From the NCBI RefSeq assembly GCF_024436055.1, contig NZ_JANFNH010000052.1, positions 1-49,525 of the forward strand: a stretch of 49,525 nucleotides of DNA. Reading direction: 5' to 3'. Below the pieces are notes generated by a model. It did no database searches and was not told where the DNA came from. It saw nothing but the letters and a program-made list of their open reading frames with translations. Origin of the DNA: Streptantibioticus rubrisoli (lineage in GTDB: Bacteria > Actinomycetota > Actinomycetes > Streptomycetales > Streptomycetaceae). Each line of letters begins with the position of its first letter. The first letter of the stretch is position 1. Positions 17,636 to 28,467 of the stretch are shown here, one piece after another. Made by a program: the position numbers and the translations under genes.

Positions 17636-18802
17636 TCAGACCGCCCCCGTGCCGATCGCGTGCCCTATGCCGAAGACGGCCGCCGCGGCGCTCGCGCCGA
17701 CGGCGAGCTGGCGGACGCCCGAGCGTAGTGCGGCGCGGCCGTTGAGCAGGCCGAGGACGGCGCCGACGGTGAACAGCGCGCCGACGGCCAGGGCCACGGC
17801 GGCGACCAACGCGGCCGGACCGGAGCCGAACAGATAGGGCAGGACGACCACCAGGGCGCCCAGGGCGAAGGCGACGAGGCTGGACAGGGCCGCGGACAAC
17901 GGCGAGCCCAACTCGTCCGGGTCGAGCCCGAGTTCCTCGCGGGCCATCGTGTTCAGGGCCGCCTCGTTGTCCTTCATGATCGTGGTCGCGACGCGCTCGG
18001 CCTCCTCGGCGTCCAGACCCTTGGCCCGGTAGATCAGGGCGAGCTCCTCGGCCTCGGCCTCCGGGTCGTCGCGCAGTTCCTCGGCCTCCAGCGCGATCTC
18101 CCGTTCGTACGCCTCGCGCTGGCTGCGCATGGAGACGTACTCACCGGCGGCCATGGAGAACGCCCCGGCCAGCAGCCCGGCGACCCCGGCGAACAGGATG
18201 GTCGACCCCGCGGCGCCGGATCCGGCGAACCCCATCACCAGCGCGGTGTTGGACACCAGGCCGTCGTTGACGCCGAACACCGCCGCGCGCAGCGCGCCGG
18301 AACGGTCGCTGCGGTGCCAGCGCTCACGCCGGACGATGCCCCGGGCGCCGTCGTCGCCGGTCGCCGTGCCCTGCTCGCGCAGCCAGGTCAGCACGCGGGC
18401 GTGCGAACGCTCGTCCACGGCCATGCCCGGCGCGGCGTCCGGATCGTTCTCGTACAGACCGGCGTCGGCGTGCTCGGCGCGCTCCACCATCGGCAGCACC
18501 GCGTCCACCGAGAAGCGGCGGGCCAGCCAGGACAGCAGCCTGGTGCGCAGCCCGGCGCGCCCGGGGACCGGGACGGGTTCGCCGAGGGCGGTGAGCTTGT
18601 CCGCCCAGTGCCGGGCGTGCCGCTCCTCGACCGCGGAGAGCTCAAGGAAGATCTGCTGCCGCTCTCCGGAGGCACCGGCGGCCAGTCCCCGGTACAGGGC
18701 GGCGCTGCGGCGCTCGGATCGCAGGGCGGCCTTGTACCGGGCGGCCGCCTGCCGGTCCGCTGGAGGTCCGGCGACGTGGGTGTCGGGGGTCTTGGCGTTC
18801 AT
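17636..18802 (-). CDS. Ferritin-like/VIT (CCC1) fusion membrane protein, MbfA-like iron transporter
   Basis: 388 residues in two parts. Residues 20-160 are a ferritin-like diiron helical bundle with SERRSAALYRGL, SAVEERHARHW and a later DERSH motif. Residues 175-388 are a VIT1/CCC1 transporter domain beginning AVFGVNDGLVSNTALVMGFAG and including AGAFSMAAGEYVSMRSQRE. Fused proteins of this type (MbfA) export iron and protect against iron and peroxide stress. ATG start with GGGAG upstream. A 19-bp palindrome 99 nt upstream suggests a dedicated metal- or redox-sensing repressor. Confidence 0.92.
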   Translation of the reverse strand: MNAKTPDTHVAGPPADRQAAARYKAALRSERRSAALYRGLAAGASGERQQIFLELSAVEERHARHWADKLTALGEPVPVPGRAGLRTRLLSWLARRFSVDAVLPMVERAEHADAGLYENDPDAAPGMAVDERSHARVLTWLREQGTATGDDGARGIVRRERWHRSDRSGALRAAVFGVNDGLVSNTALVMGFAGSGAAGSTILFAGVAGLLAGAFSMAAGEYVSMRSQREAYEREIALEAEELRDDPEAEAEELALIYRAKGLDAEEAERVATTIMKDNEAALNTMAREELGLDPDELGSPLSAALSSLVAFALGALVVVLPYLFGSGPAALVAAVALAVGALFTVGAVLGLLNGRAALRSGVRQLAVGASAAAAVFGIGHAIGTGAV

Positions 18803-18900
18803 GGCGTGGTTCTCCCGCCGGGATCGGTGCCGGGCGCTCGCCGTCGGTCACGACAGTCAGCGCGCGGCACCACACCCGGGTGCGACGAGCGTGGCAAGTT

Positions 18901-18919
18901 ACTTAGACAATGTCTAAGT
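18901..18919. promoter_or_regulatory. 19-bp perfect palindrome, candidate Fur-family operator
   Basis: ACTTAGACAATGTCTAAGT: two 9-bp arms around one base, in an AT-rich pocket of otherwise GC-rich DNA. The 9-1-9 layout (core 7-1-7) is that of Fur/PerR/Zur-type operators. It lies upstream of the ferritin/VIT iron gene and downstream of the bL37-like gene, both on the minus strand. Which regulator binds is inference; no Fur gene is in the window. Confidence 0.65.
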
Positions 18920-19005
18920 TAACACTCGGACGAAAAAGCGGCGAGGAGCAGGTGCTCCCCGCCGCGACGGGTGATCAACCACGACCAATTGCGACTACTG
19001 AGGTG

Positions 19006-19080
19006 TCATGCGGGCCGGTGCCCGTGATTGGCGTGCCGCTTCTTCAGCCGCCACTTCCGCTTACGCGTGCGCTTCGACAT
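19006..19080 (-). CDS. 24-residue ribosomal-protein-like peptide (bL37 type)
   Basis: Very short frame beginning MSKRTRKRKWRLKK and ending with ANHGHRPA, preceded by GGAG. Basic start plus the ANHGxRP end is the pattern I remember for bL37, the 24-residue large-subunit protein first seen in mycobacterial ribosomes. Length agrees exactly. It would sit in the 50S subunit and bind rRNA. It lies on the minus strand between ybaK and the ferritin/VIT gene. Too short for most gene finders. Confidence 0.75.
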   Translation of the reverse strand: MSKRTRKRKWRLKKRHANHGHRPA

Positions 19081-19159
19081 GACGCTCCGCTCCCTCCGCG
19101 CGGCCGGACCTCCGCACTACGACCAGCGTGCGCCCGCCGCGCGGCTGTGTCGAGACGGC

Positions 19160-19657
19160 TCACCCGCGCCCGATCGGCGCCGTCGAAGCCCCGGTGACCC
19201 GCACCAGGTCGCCGGCGGCCAGCTCGACCTCCAGCCCCCGCCGCCCCGCCGAGACGAACACGGTCGGGTGCCCGAGCGCCGACGCGTCGACCACCGTGGC
19301 CAGCCGCTTGCGCTGCCCCAGCGGAGAGATCCCACCGCGCACATATCCCGTGGTGCGCTCGGCGACCGCCGGATCGGCCATCACCGCCCGCTTGCCGCCC
19401 ACCGCGGCGGCGAGCGCCTTGAGGTCCAGCGACCCCGCCACCGGAACGACCGCCACCGTCAGGGCCCCGTCCACCTCCGCGACCAGCGTCTTGAACACCC
19501 GCTCCGGCGCCACGCCCAACGCCCGCCAGGCCTCCTCGCCGTACGACGCGGCGGCCGGATCGTGCTCGTAGGCGTGCACGGTGAACGGCACGCCCGCGGC
19601 GTTCAGCGCGACCGTCGCCGGAGTCCCTCCGGACCCGGACTTCGCCTTCTTGGCCAA
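19160..19657 (-). CDS. ybaK: YbaK/EbsC-family aminoacyl-tRNA deacylase
   Basis: 165 residues. Hydrolyses mischarged Cys-tRNA-Pro (YbaK) or related mischarged tRNAs in trans, a proofreading role. Family features: FTVHAYEHDP near the start, RVFKTLVAEVDG with the conserved Lys, GGKRAVMADP and GYVRGGISPLGQRKRL. TTG start at 19657 (MAKKAKSGSG). Gene order on this strand (LON-like, ybaK, bL37-like) suggests a translation/quality-control group. Confidence 0.92.
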   Translation of the reverse strand: MAKKAKSGSGGTPATVALNAAGVPFTVHAYEHDPAAASYGEEAWRALGVAPERVFKTLVAEVDGALTVAVVPVAGSLDLKALAAAVGGKRAVMADPAVAERTTGYVRGGISPLGQRKRLATVVDASALGHPTVFVSAGRRGLEVELAAGDLVRVTGASTAPIGRG

Positions 19658-19670
19658 CTCGCCCAGACCT

Positions 19671-19708
19671 CAGCTCAGTTGTGGTTCGTCAGCTCAGTTG
19701 TGGTTCGT
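19671..19708. repeat. 19-bp perfect tandem duplication
   Basis: CAGCTCAGTTGTGGTTCGT occurs twice head to tail. The second copy (19690-19708) holds the stop codon and last codons of the LON-like gene; the first lies in the short gap before ybaK. Looks like a recent slippage event. Confidence 0.85.
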
Positions 19709-20413
19709 CGGCTGCCGGGTCAGCTCGACCGCGGGCAGCGAGGGGAGCCTACCGATCACCGCCGTCTCCCTGCGCAGCAGTCTCAGCTCCTCCGCGAGCC
19801 GGGTCGCGGTGTCCGGAGCCTCCAACAGCCCCTGCTTGACCGGGACTTCGACCACCGTGGCGGCGGCCACCAGATAGGACAGCACCGACGGCTGGCCGGG
19901 CAGTTCCTGCGCCGTGGACAGCGTCCGCTCCCGCGCCCCGGCGAGCTGCTTCTGGTAGGTACGGAACGCCAGCTCCACCTCGGCGGTGAGCGGTCCCGCG
20001 CCCTCGCCCGGCAACTCGGCCAACTCCTCGATCTCACCGACGAGATACGGCCCCGTGGCGTCCACCGACCGCAGCCGGAAGCGGGTGGTGCCGGTGGCCA
20101 CCATCTCGTAGCCGCCGCCCGCCTTCTCCCGTAGCGAGGCGGCGTCCGCTATGCACCCGACCTGGTACAGCGCCTTGTCCAGATCCGGTCCGAAGCCCGC
20201 CGCCGCACCACCGTCCGGCACACCGGGACCGCTCGGCGCGACCTCGTAACCGTCCCTGATCGCCACCACCCCGAAGTGCCGCGGTGTGTCCTCGGGCAGC
20301 GCCAGCAGATCGCGGGCCAGGGCGCGGTACCGCTCCTCAAAGAGGGTGAGCGGCAGCACGAGGCCGGGAAAGAGCACCGAGCCGAGCGGGAACAGCGGAA
20401 GTCGTGCGGTCAC
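19694..20413 (-). CDS. LON-substrate-binding-domain protein
   Basis: 239 residues that match the N-terminal substrate-binding domain of Lon protease (LPLFPLGSVLFPGLVLPLTLFEERY at the start) without the ATPase and protease domains. Stand-alone copies are widespread in actinobacteria and of uncertain role, perhaps as adaptors in protein turnover. The GTG start is at 20413. Its last codons lie in a 19-bp tandem duplication. 36 nt separate it from ybaK. Confidence 0.88.
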   Translation of the reverse strand: MTARLPLFPLGSVLFPGLVLPLTLFEERYRALARDLLALPEDTPRHFGVVAIRDGYEVAPSGPGVPDGGAAAGFGPDLDKALYQVGCIADAASLREKAGGGYEMVATGTTRFRLRSVDATGPYLVGEIEELAELPGEGAGPLTAEVELAFRTYQKQLAGARERTLSTAQELPGQPSVLSYLVAAATVVEVPVKQGLLEAPDTATRLAEELRLLRRETAVIGRLPSLPAVELTRQPTNHN

Positions 20414-20518
20414 AACAGGTAAGCCTAAGCGCAGGCCCTGTGCCCCAAGACCGGTTTTGCCGCAGTCCGGCCCGCAGCACGCGCGCTGTCCGGCCCGCAG
20501 CCGCCCGCGGCCCGACCG

Positions 20519-22126
20519 TCAGCCGCGCCGCAGCAGCCGTGACGCGCCGGTCACCACCGTGGACGCCAGGACCCAGCCCACCATGGTCATCGCCGCCGCC
20601 ACCCACTGCGCGGCACCGGCCAGCCGCCAGGCATGGCTCTGCCCCAGATCGACGACCGGCAGTAACAGGTCGAGCGCGAACAGCGCCGGGTTCCAGTGCG
20701 GCCAGGCCTGGTCGTCCGCCGGATGGGGCGTGGGCCCCATCCCGAAGTACAGCGTGCCCGCCGCCCACAGCACCGCCATCCACAGCGCCGCCCGGCCCGG
20801 CCGGTAGCCGTAGCCGACCGTGACGTCCTGCAGCCAGCCCCACACCATGCCCGCGGGCGGCAGCGTCTCCCGGCGTCTGCGCTGCTTGGCCAGCAGCACC
20901 TCGCGGGCCTGCGAGTCCTCGCCGCCGTCCCGCAGCACCTGCGCCAGCGTCTCGTACGGCTCGGGGTTGTACTCCGGCGTCGCGTCGGCCAGCCAGTCGA
21001 TCCGCTGCTCCAGCGGCACCGGACCGGGCGAGGACAGCGACTCGTAGCTGAACCCGGCCAGGTCGATGCCGCCCCGGCCGGGCCAACTCGACGGCTGGTC
21101 GGTGAGGTTGCCGACCCGGGCACCGGCCAGCGATATCCGCCCGGACGGCGGTTCGTCCAGGACCAGGCGGAGTTCGGGCGTCTGGACGCGGCGCAGCGAC
21201 AACTGCTGGGTGCCGGTGAGCCGGAAGTGCGCCTTGTCCGCGATCACCGCGTTGCCGAACCGCCCGTCGTCCAGCCGGATCCCGCCTTCGGAGGTGAACC
21301 GCTGGGTGTGCACGCCCGCGGGCGGGGTGCCGCCGCCCAGGTAGCCGCTGAACCAGCCGGAGCTGAGGTACAGGGTGTGCTCCACGGTGATCCGCGCCGC
21401 GTTCAGCGCGTAGCGGCCGTACGGGTTGTGCAGGGCGCTGCCGCGCAGGCTGAGCCGGCCGCCGATCCGGGCGCTGCGCAGGCTGATCTCGCCGGTCGAC
21501 TCCAGCAGCTCGGCCTCCACGTCCTGGGCGACGGTCAGCCCGTCCGCCGCGATGGAGTGGCCGCTGCGGCTCTGACCGACGGTGAGCTGGTTGAGCACCA
21601 GGTCGGTGCCGATGTGCGCGTCGGTCAGCCGGATACCGCCGGGCACCGTGCACTGCGGCAGGTAGAGGTCGCCCTCGCTGGTCAGCCGGGCCGCCTCTAT
21701 CCGCGGCACCTCGCAGCGCACCATGCGAACGGTGGTGAAATGGCATGCGGGCAGCAGCAGTTGGTGGTCGAAGCGGCACTCCCGCAACTCCACGTACGGG
21801 CGCACATGGCCGCCCGACAGGTTCAGTAGTCCGGTGACCAGCGCCCCCGAGAGCTTCAGCGCCGCGACCCGCCCGGGCTCGCCGGGCGGCCCGTCCAGCA
21901 GCAGCAGCGCCACCACCTCCGCCCGCACCGTACGGCCAGGCTCGTCGTCACCGCCCGGCTCACCGTCGCCCGCCCGGGGTGCGGGCAGCAAACCGGCGGC
22001 GTCCTCGTCCGCTCCGGGGCCCGCCAGCTCGCCGAGCCTGAGATCGCAGGTCTCGCCCCGGCGGAAGGCGTCCCACATGCGGCGCTCGGCGGCGGTCAGG
22101 TCCCAGGGGATGGCGGGCTGGCTCAC
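20519..22126 (-). CDS. Large beta-helix-like membrane protein of unknown function
   Basis: 535 residues. After an N-terminal WDLTAAERRMWDAFRRGE helix, residues about 85-360 consist of repeated strand-turn units (LRSARIGGRLSLRGSAL, LTDAHIGTDLVLNQLTV, ISLAGARVGNLTDQ) that suggest a right-handed beta-helix. Residues 360-430 are helical (YNPEPYETLAQVLRDGGEDS). The C-terminal 100 residues carry two or three membrane helices. I recognise no enzyme motif; database names such as oxidoreductase for similar proteins look unfounded. It starts at ATG 22126, divergent from hisD. Confidence 0.8.
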   Translation of the reverse strand: MSQPAIPWDLTAAERRMWDAFRRGETCDLRLGELAGPGADEDAAGLLPAPRAGDGEPGGDDEPGRTVRAEVVALLLLDGPPGEPGRVAALKLSGALVTGLLNLSGGHVRPYVELRECRFDHQLLLPACHFTTVRMVRCEVPRIEAARLTSEGDLYLPQCTVPGGIRLTDAHIGTDLVLNQLTVGQSRSGHSIAADGLTVAQDVEAELLESTGEISLRSARIGGRLSLRGSALHNPYGRYALNAARITVEHTLYLSSGWFSGYLGGGTPPAGVHTQRFTSEGGIRLDDGRFGNAVIADKAHFRLTGTQQLSLRRVQTPELRLVLDEPPSGRISLAGARVGNLTDQPSSWPGRGGIDLAGFSYESLSSPGPVPLEQRIDWLADATPEYNPEPYETLAQVLRDGGEDSQAREVLLAKQRRRRETLPPAGMVWGWLQDVTVGYGYRPGRAALWMAVLWAAGTLYFGMGPTPHPADDQAWPHWNPALFALDLLLPVVDLGQSHAWRLAGAAQWVAAAMTMVGWVLASTVVTGASRLLRRG

Positions 22127-22321
22127 GGCGTGGTCCCTTCCCGTCGGCGGCGGGTGACCACCCGGCGGTGACCGCCCGGTCGCACGCTATAGCGCGGCGC
22201 ACGACGCGCCACCACCCGATGGCCGAATCCAGCCATCGACCCACCCGGAACATGACAGCCACTCGGGGGTGTGCCGCGTCTCACCAAGTGGAGGCCCGCC
22301 GCGTGCGGGATTGGCGCTCTC

Positions 22322-22327
22322 TACACT
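22322..22327 (+). promoter_or_regulatory. Candidate -10 box for the his operon, leaderless
   Basis: TACACT ending 7 nt before the hisD GTG, the spacing expected when transcription starts at the start codon. hisD has no ribosome site, which agrees. No good -35 is visible. Confidence 0.5.
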
Positions 22328-22334
22328 TGACACC

Positions 22335-25377
<3,043 letters not shown>

Positions 25378-25531
25378 GCGCCCGCCCGTCGCCCGCCACC
25401 GCCCTCAGCGGAGGCGCTACGCGCCGCCGTCGCATGGGCGCGGCCGCCGGGCCGCAGGCGAAGGCGATGCCCGCACCGGTACGCCGCGCGGGCGACAGTG
25501 ACATGAGCCGCTGGCGCGGCGGGGCGAACGG

Positions 25532-25693
25532 ATGGACACCGTGAACAAGGCCGCGATGCTGTTCATTCTGTTGGGTCTGTTCCTCGCCGGAGGCGTTTAC
25601 TCCTTCTGGAAGCAGAAGATGCCCAAGAGCGTGGTCGTTCTGCTCGGACTCGGCTCGGTGATGTCGCTCGCCGCCGGGCTGTTGCGGCTCTGA
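25532..25693 (+). CDS. 53-residue membrane protein inside the his operon
   Basis: Starts ATG 25532 (or GTG 25541) and encodes two membrane helices: MLFILLGLFLAGGVYSFW and VVVLLGLGSVMSLAAGLL, joined by a short basic loop (KQKMPKS). Short and hydrophobic with no catalytic residues. It sits between hisB and hisH in the same direction, 27 nt before hisH. I recall similar small membrane proteins at this place in other Streptomyces, but no known function. Coding evidence is the open frame, helix pattern and operon position. Confidence 0.7.
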   Translation: MDTVNKAAMLFILLGLFLAGGVYSFWKQKMPKSVVVLLGLGSVMSLAAGLLRL

Positions 25694-25720
25694 CGCCGCG
25701 CACGTGGAAAGGGACAAGCC

Positions 25721-26356
25721 ATGAGCAAGCGCGTGGTCGTCTTCGACTACGGCTTCGGAAACGTCCGTTCCGCCGAGCGGGCGCTGGCCCGGGTCGGCGC
25801 CGACGTGGAGATCACCGCCGACTACGACGCCGCGATGGCCGCCGACGGGCTGCTGGTGCCCGGCGTCGGGGCGTTCGCCGCCTGCATGGCCGGGCTGAAG
25901 GAGGCCCGCGGCCACTGGATCATCGGTCGGCGACTGGCGGGCGGACGGCCGGTCATGGGCATCTGCGTCGGCATGCAGATCCTCTTCAGCCGCGGCGTGG
26001 AACACGGTGTGGAGACCGAGGGCTGCGACGAGTGGCCCGGCACCGTCGAGCCGCTGCGCGCGCCCGTCGTACCGCACATGGGCTGGAACACCGTCGAAGC
26101 GCCGGAGGGCTCGTCCCTCTTCGCCGGACTCGACCCCGACGAGCACTACTACTTCGTGCACTCCTACGCGGTGCGCGAGTGGGAACTGGAAGTCACCAAC
26201 GACGCCATCCGCGCCCCCAAGGTCACCTGGGCGACGCACGGTGAGCCGTTCGTCGCGGCGGTCGAGAACGGACCGCTGTGGGCCACCCAGTTCCACCCCG
26301 AGAAGTCCGGCGACGCCGGCGCCCAGCTGCTGACCAACTGGATCGAGACCCTGTGA
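25721..26356 (+). CDS. hisH: Imidazole glycerol phosphate synthase, glutaminase subunit
   Basis: 211 residues, class I glutamine amidotransferase that supplies ammonia to HisF. The nucleophile is Cys82 in [10 protein letters not shown]; the partner His and Glu lie in [11 protein letters not shown]. The oxyanion strand PGVGAF is present. ATG start with GGAAAGGGA upstream. Its stop overlaps the GTG in front of priA. HisF, its partner, lies two genes downstream. Confidence 0.97.
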   Translation: MSKRVVVFDYGFGNVRSAERALARVGADVEITADYDAAMAADGLLVPGVGAFAACMAGLKEARGHWIIGRRLAGGRPVMGICVGMQILFSRGVEHGVETEGCDEWPGTVEPLRAPVVPHMGWNTVEAPEGSSLFAGLDPDEHYYFVHSYAVREWELEVTNDAIRAPKVTWATHGEPFVAAVENGPLWATQFHPEKSGDAGAQLLTNWIETL

Positions 26357-26364
26357 GCCGCCCG

Positions 26365-27090
26365 ATGTCCAAGCTCGAACTCCTCCCCGCCGTCGACGTA
26401 CGGGACGGCCAGGCGGTCCGCCTGGTGCACGGTGAGTCCGGTTCCGAGACCTCCTACGGCGACCCGCTGGCCGCCGCCCTCACCTGGCAGCGGGCGGGCG
26501 CCGAGTGGCTGCACCTGGTCGACCTGGACGCGGCGTTCGGCACCGGCGACAACCGCGCCCAGATCGCCGAGGTGGTGCGCGCCATGGACATCAAGGTCGA
26601 GCTGTCCGGCGGCATCCGCGACGACGCCTCGCTCGCCGCCGCGCTGGCCACCGGCTGCACCAGGGTCAACCTCGGCACCGCCGCCCTGGAGAGCCCGCAG
26701 TGGGTGGCCAAGGCCATCGCCGAGCACGGCGACCGCATCGCCGTCGGGCTCGACGTACGCGGCACCACGCTGCGCGGCCGCGGCTGGACCCGGGACGGCG
26801 GCGACCTGTACGAGACGCTGGCCCGCCTCGACTCCGAGGGGTGCGCCCGCTACGTCGTCACCGACATCGCCAAGGACGGCACGCTCCAGGGCCCCAACCT
26901 GGAACTGCTGCGCAACGTGTGCGCCGCGACCGACGCGCCCGTGGTCGCCTCCGGCGGCGTCTCCTCGCTCGATGACCTGCGCGCCATCGCCGCGCTGGTC
27001 CCCGAGGGTGTGGAAGGCGCCATCGTGGGCAAAGCCCTCTACGCCAAGGCATTCACCCTTGAGGAAGCGTTGGAGGCGGTATCACGATGA
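26365..27090 (+). CDS. priA: Bifunctional HisA/TrpF isomerase (PriA)
   Basis: 241 residues, (beta-alpha)8 barrel. In streptomycetes and mycobacteria this single enzyme isomerises both ProFAR (histidine pathway) and phosphoribosyl anthranilate (tryptophan pathway). The two general acid/base aspartates fall at residues 11 (AVDVRDG) and 130 (GLDVRGTTL), as in S. coelicolor PriA. ATG 26365 matches the characterised start [15 protein letters not shown]; a GTG at 26353 overlaps the hisH stop. The lack of a trpF gene beside the trp genes in this window supports the dual role. Confidence 0.96.
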   Translation: MSKLELLPAVDVRDGQAVRLVHGESGSETSYGDPLAAALTWQRAGAEWLHLVDLDAAFGTGDNRAQIAEVVRAMDIKVELSGGIRDDASLAAALATGCTRVNLGTAALESPQWVAKAIAEHGDRIAVGLDVRGTTLRGRGWTRDGGDLYETLARLDSEGCARYVVTDIAKDGTLQGPNLELLRNVCAATDAPVVASGGVSSLDDLRAIAALVPEGVEGAIVGKALYAKAFTLEEALEAVSR

Positions 27091-27533
27091 CCGGAACCCC
27101 CGCCGTGCGGCGAGTGCAGACCGACAGCCCCTGGGAGGAGACCATCGGCTTCGCCCGGGCCGTGGCGGTCGGCGACCGGGTGCTGGTGTCCGGCACGATG
27201 CCGCTGGTCAAGGGGGTCCTCCAGGGCGAGGGCGACCCGTACCTACAGACCAAGGCGGCCTTCGCGAACGCGTTCGCGGCACTGGAACCGCTGGGCCTGG
27301 GGGCCGCGGACGTGGTCCGCACCCGTATGTACATCACCCACGCCCGCGATGTGGACGCGGCGGGCCGCGCCCACAAGGAGCTGTTCGACGACATCCGGCC
27401 AGCCGCGACCCTGCTCGTGGTCTCCGGGTTCGTCGACTCGCGGGTGCTGGTCGAGGTGGAAGTCGAAGCAGTGCGTCCGGCGGCCCGCCCTGACGGACGG
27501 CACGCCGATGAACCGAGTGGAGATACGCCGTGA
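27087..27533 (+). CDS. Rid (YjgF/UK114) family protein, atypical
   Basis: 148 residues with the trimeric Rid fold: [33 protein letters not shown] and [10 protein letters not shown]. Archetypal RidA hydrolyses reactive enamines/imines using an Arg in a PARS motif. Here the matching place reads [12 protein letters not shown], so that Arg seems to be missing and the activity is probably different or lost. ATG start overlaps the priA stop (ATGA), and its own stop overlaps hisF, so it is made in step with the histidine enzymes. Confidence 0.9.
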   Translation: MTGTPAVRRVQTDSPWEETIGFARAVAVGDRVLVSGTMPLVKGVLQGEGDPYLQTKAAFANAFAALEPLGLGAADVVRTRMYITHARDVDAAGRAHKELFDDIRPAATLLVVSGFVDSRVLVEVEVEAVRPAARPDGRHADEPSGDTP

Positions 27534-28300
27534 GCCTGGCCGTCCGGGTCATTCCCTGCCTTGACGTGGCCGACGGTCGCGTCGTCAAGGGCGTGAACTT
27601 CCAGAACCTGCGGGACGCCGGGGACCCCGTCGAGATGGCGAAGGTGTACGACGCGGAGGGTGCCGACGAGCTCACCTTCCTCGACATCACCGCCTCCTCC
27701 GGCAACCGGGAGACCACCTACGAGGTGGTGCGCCGCACCGCGGAGCAGGTCTTCATCCCGCTGACCGTCGGCGGCGGCGTGCGCACCGCCGATGACGTCA
27801 ACAAGCTGCTGCGGTCCGGCGCGGACAAGGTCGGCGTCAACACCGCGGCGATCGCCCGGCCGGAACTGATCCGGGAGATCGCCGAGCGGTTCGGCAGCCA
27901 GGTGCTGGTGCTGTCGGTGGACGCCCGCCGCTGTCTGGAGGGCACGGTCACCCCGTCCGGCTACGAGGTCACCACGCACGGCGGCCGCCGCGGCACCGGC
28001 ATCGACGCGGTCGAATGGGCGCACCGCGCCGTCGAGTTGGGCGCCGGTGAGATCCTGCTGAACTCGATGGACGCGGACGGCACGAAGGACGGCTACGACA
28101 CCGAGATGATCGAGGCGGTGCGCAAGCACGTCACCGTCCCGGTCATCGCCAGCGGCGGCGCGGGCAAGCTCGACCACTTCCCGCCCGCCATCGCGGCGGG
28201 CGCGGACGCGGTACTGGCCGCCTCGGTGTTCCACTTCGGCGACCTGCGGATCAGTGACGTCAAGCGGACGCTGCGCGAGGCGGGGCATCCGGTCCGCTGA
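27530..28300 (+). CDS. hisF: Imidazole glycerol phosphate synthase, cyclase subunit
   Basis: 256 residues, (beta-alpha)8 barrel homologous to PriA. Uses ammonia from HisH to make imidazole glycerol phosphate and AICAR. Seen: [18 protein letters not shown] with the first catalytic Asp, [28 protein letters not shown] with the second Asp, and [21 protein letters not shown] start overlaps the preceding Rid gene by 4 nt. Last gene of the contiguous his operon. Confidence 0.97.
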   Translation: MSLAVRVIPCLDVADGRVVKGVNFQNLRDAGDPVEMAKVYDAEGADELTFLDITASSGNRETTYEVVRRTAEQVFIPLTVGGGVRTADDVNKLLRSGADKVGVNTAAIARPELIREIAERFGSQVLVLSVDARRCLEGTVTPSGYEVTTHGGRRGTGIDAVEWAHRAVELGAGEILLNSMDADGTKDGYDTEMIEAVRKHVTVPVIASGGAGKLDHFPPAIAAGADAVLAASVFHFGDLRISDVKRTLREAGHPVR

Positions 28301-28314
28301 GCCCTTCGCTGGAA

Positions 28315-28385
28315 GTGCCGCGGTGTGCCGTCGATCGGCTGCGGCACCGTCGTGGCTGGTCGCGCCCACGCGGCGGAGCCGCACA
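28315..28385 (+). repeat. Dispersed intergenic repeat, copy 4 (diverged), with hairpin
   Basis: Just after hisF. GTGCCGC at 28315 can pair with GCGGCAC at 28341. Next comes GGCACCGTCGTGGCTGGTCG and CACGCGGCGGAGCC, a variant of the repeat core at 17.5 and 30.6 kb. A sequence of this kind is common between Streptomyces genes, as I remember. It may also end the his transcript. Confidence 0.6.
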
Positions 28386-28467
28386 TGAACACAGCCCCGG
28401 GCCCCTTCGGGTCGCTGCCGAACCGCAGCGGACTTCAACCGACCTGCTGAGCGGACCGGATGCCGGG

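Noticed and set aside
18910-19197. A 95-codon plus-strand frame starting at the palindrome
   Set aside because: Runs antisense over the bL37-like gene and into ybaK, has no ribosome site and no recognisable domain.
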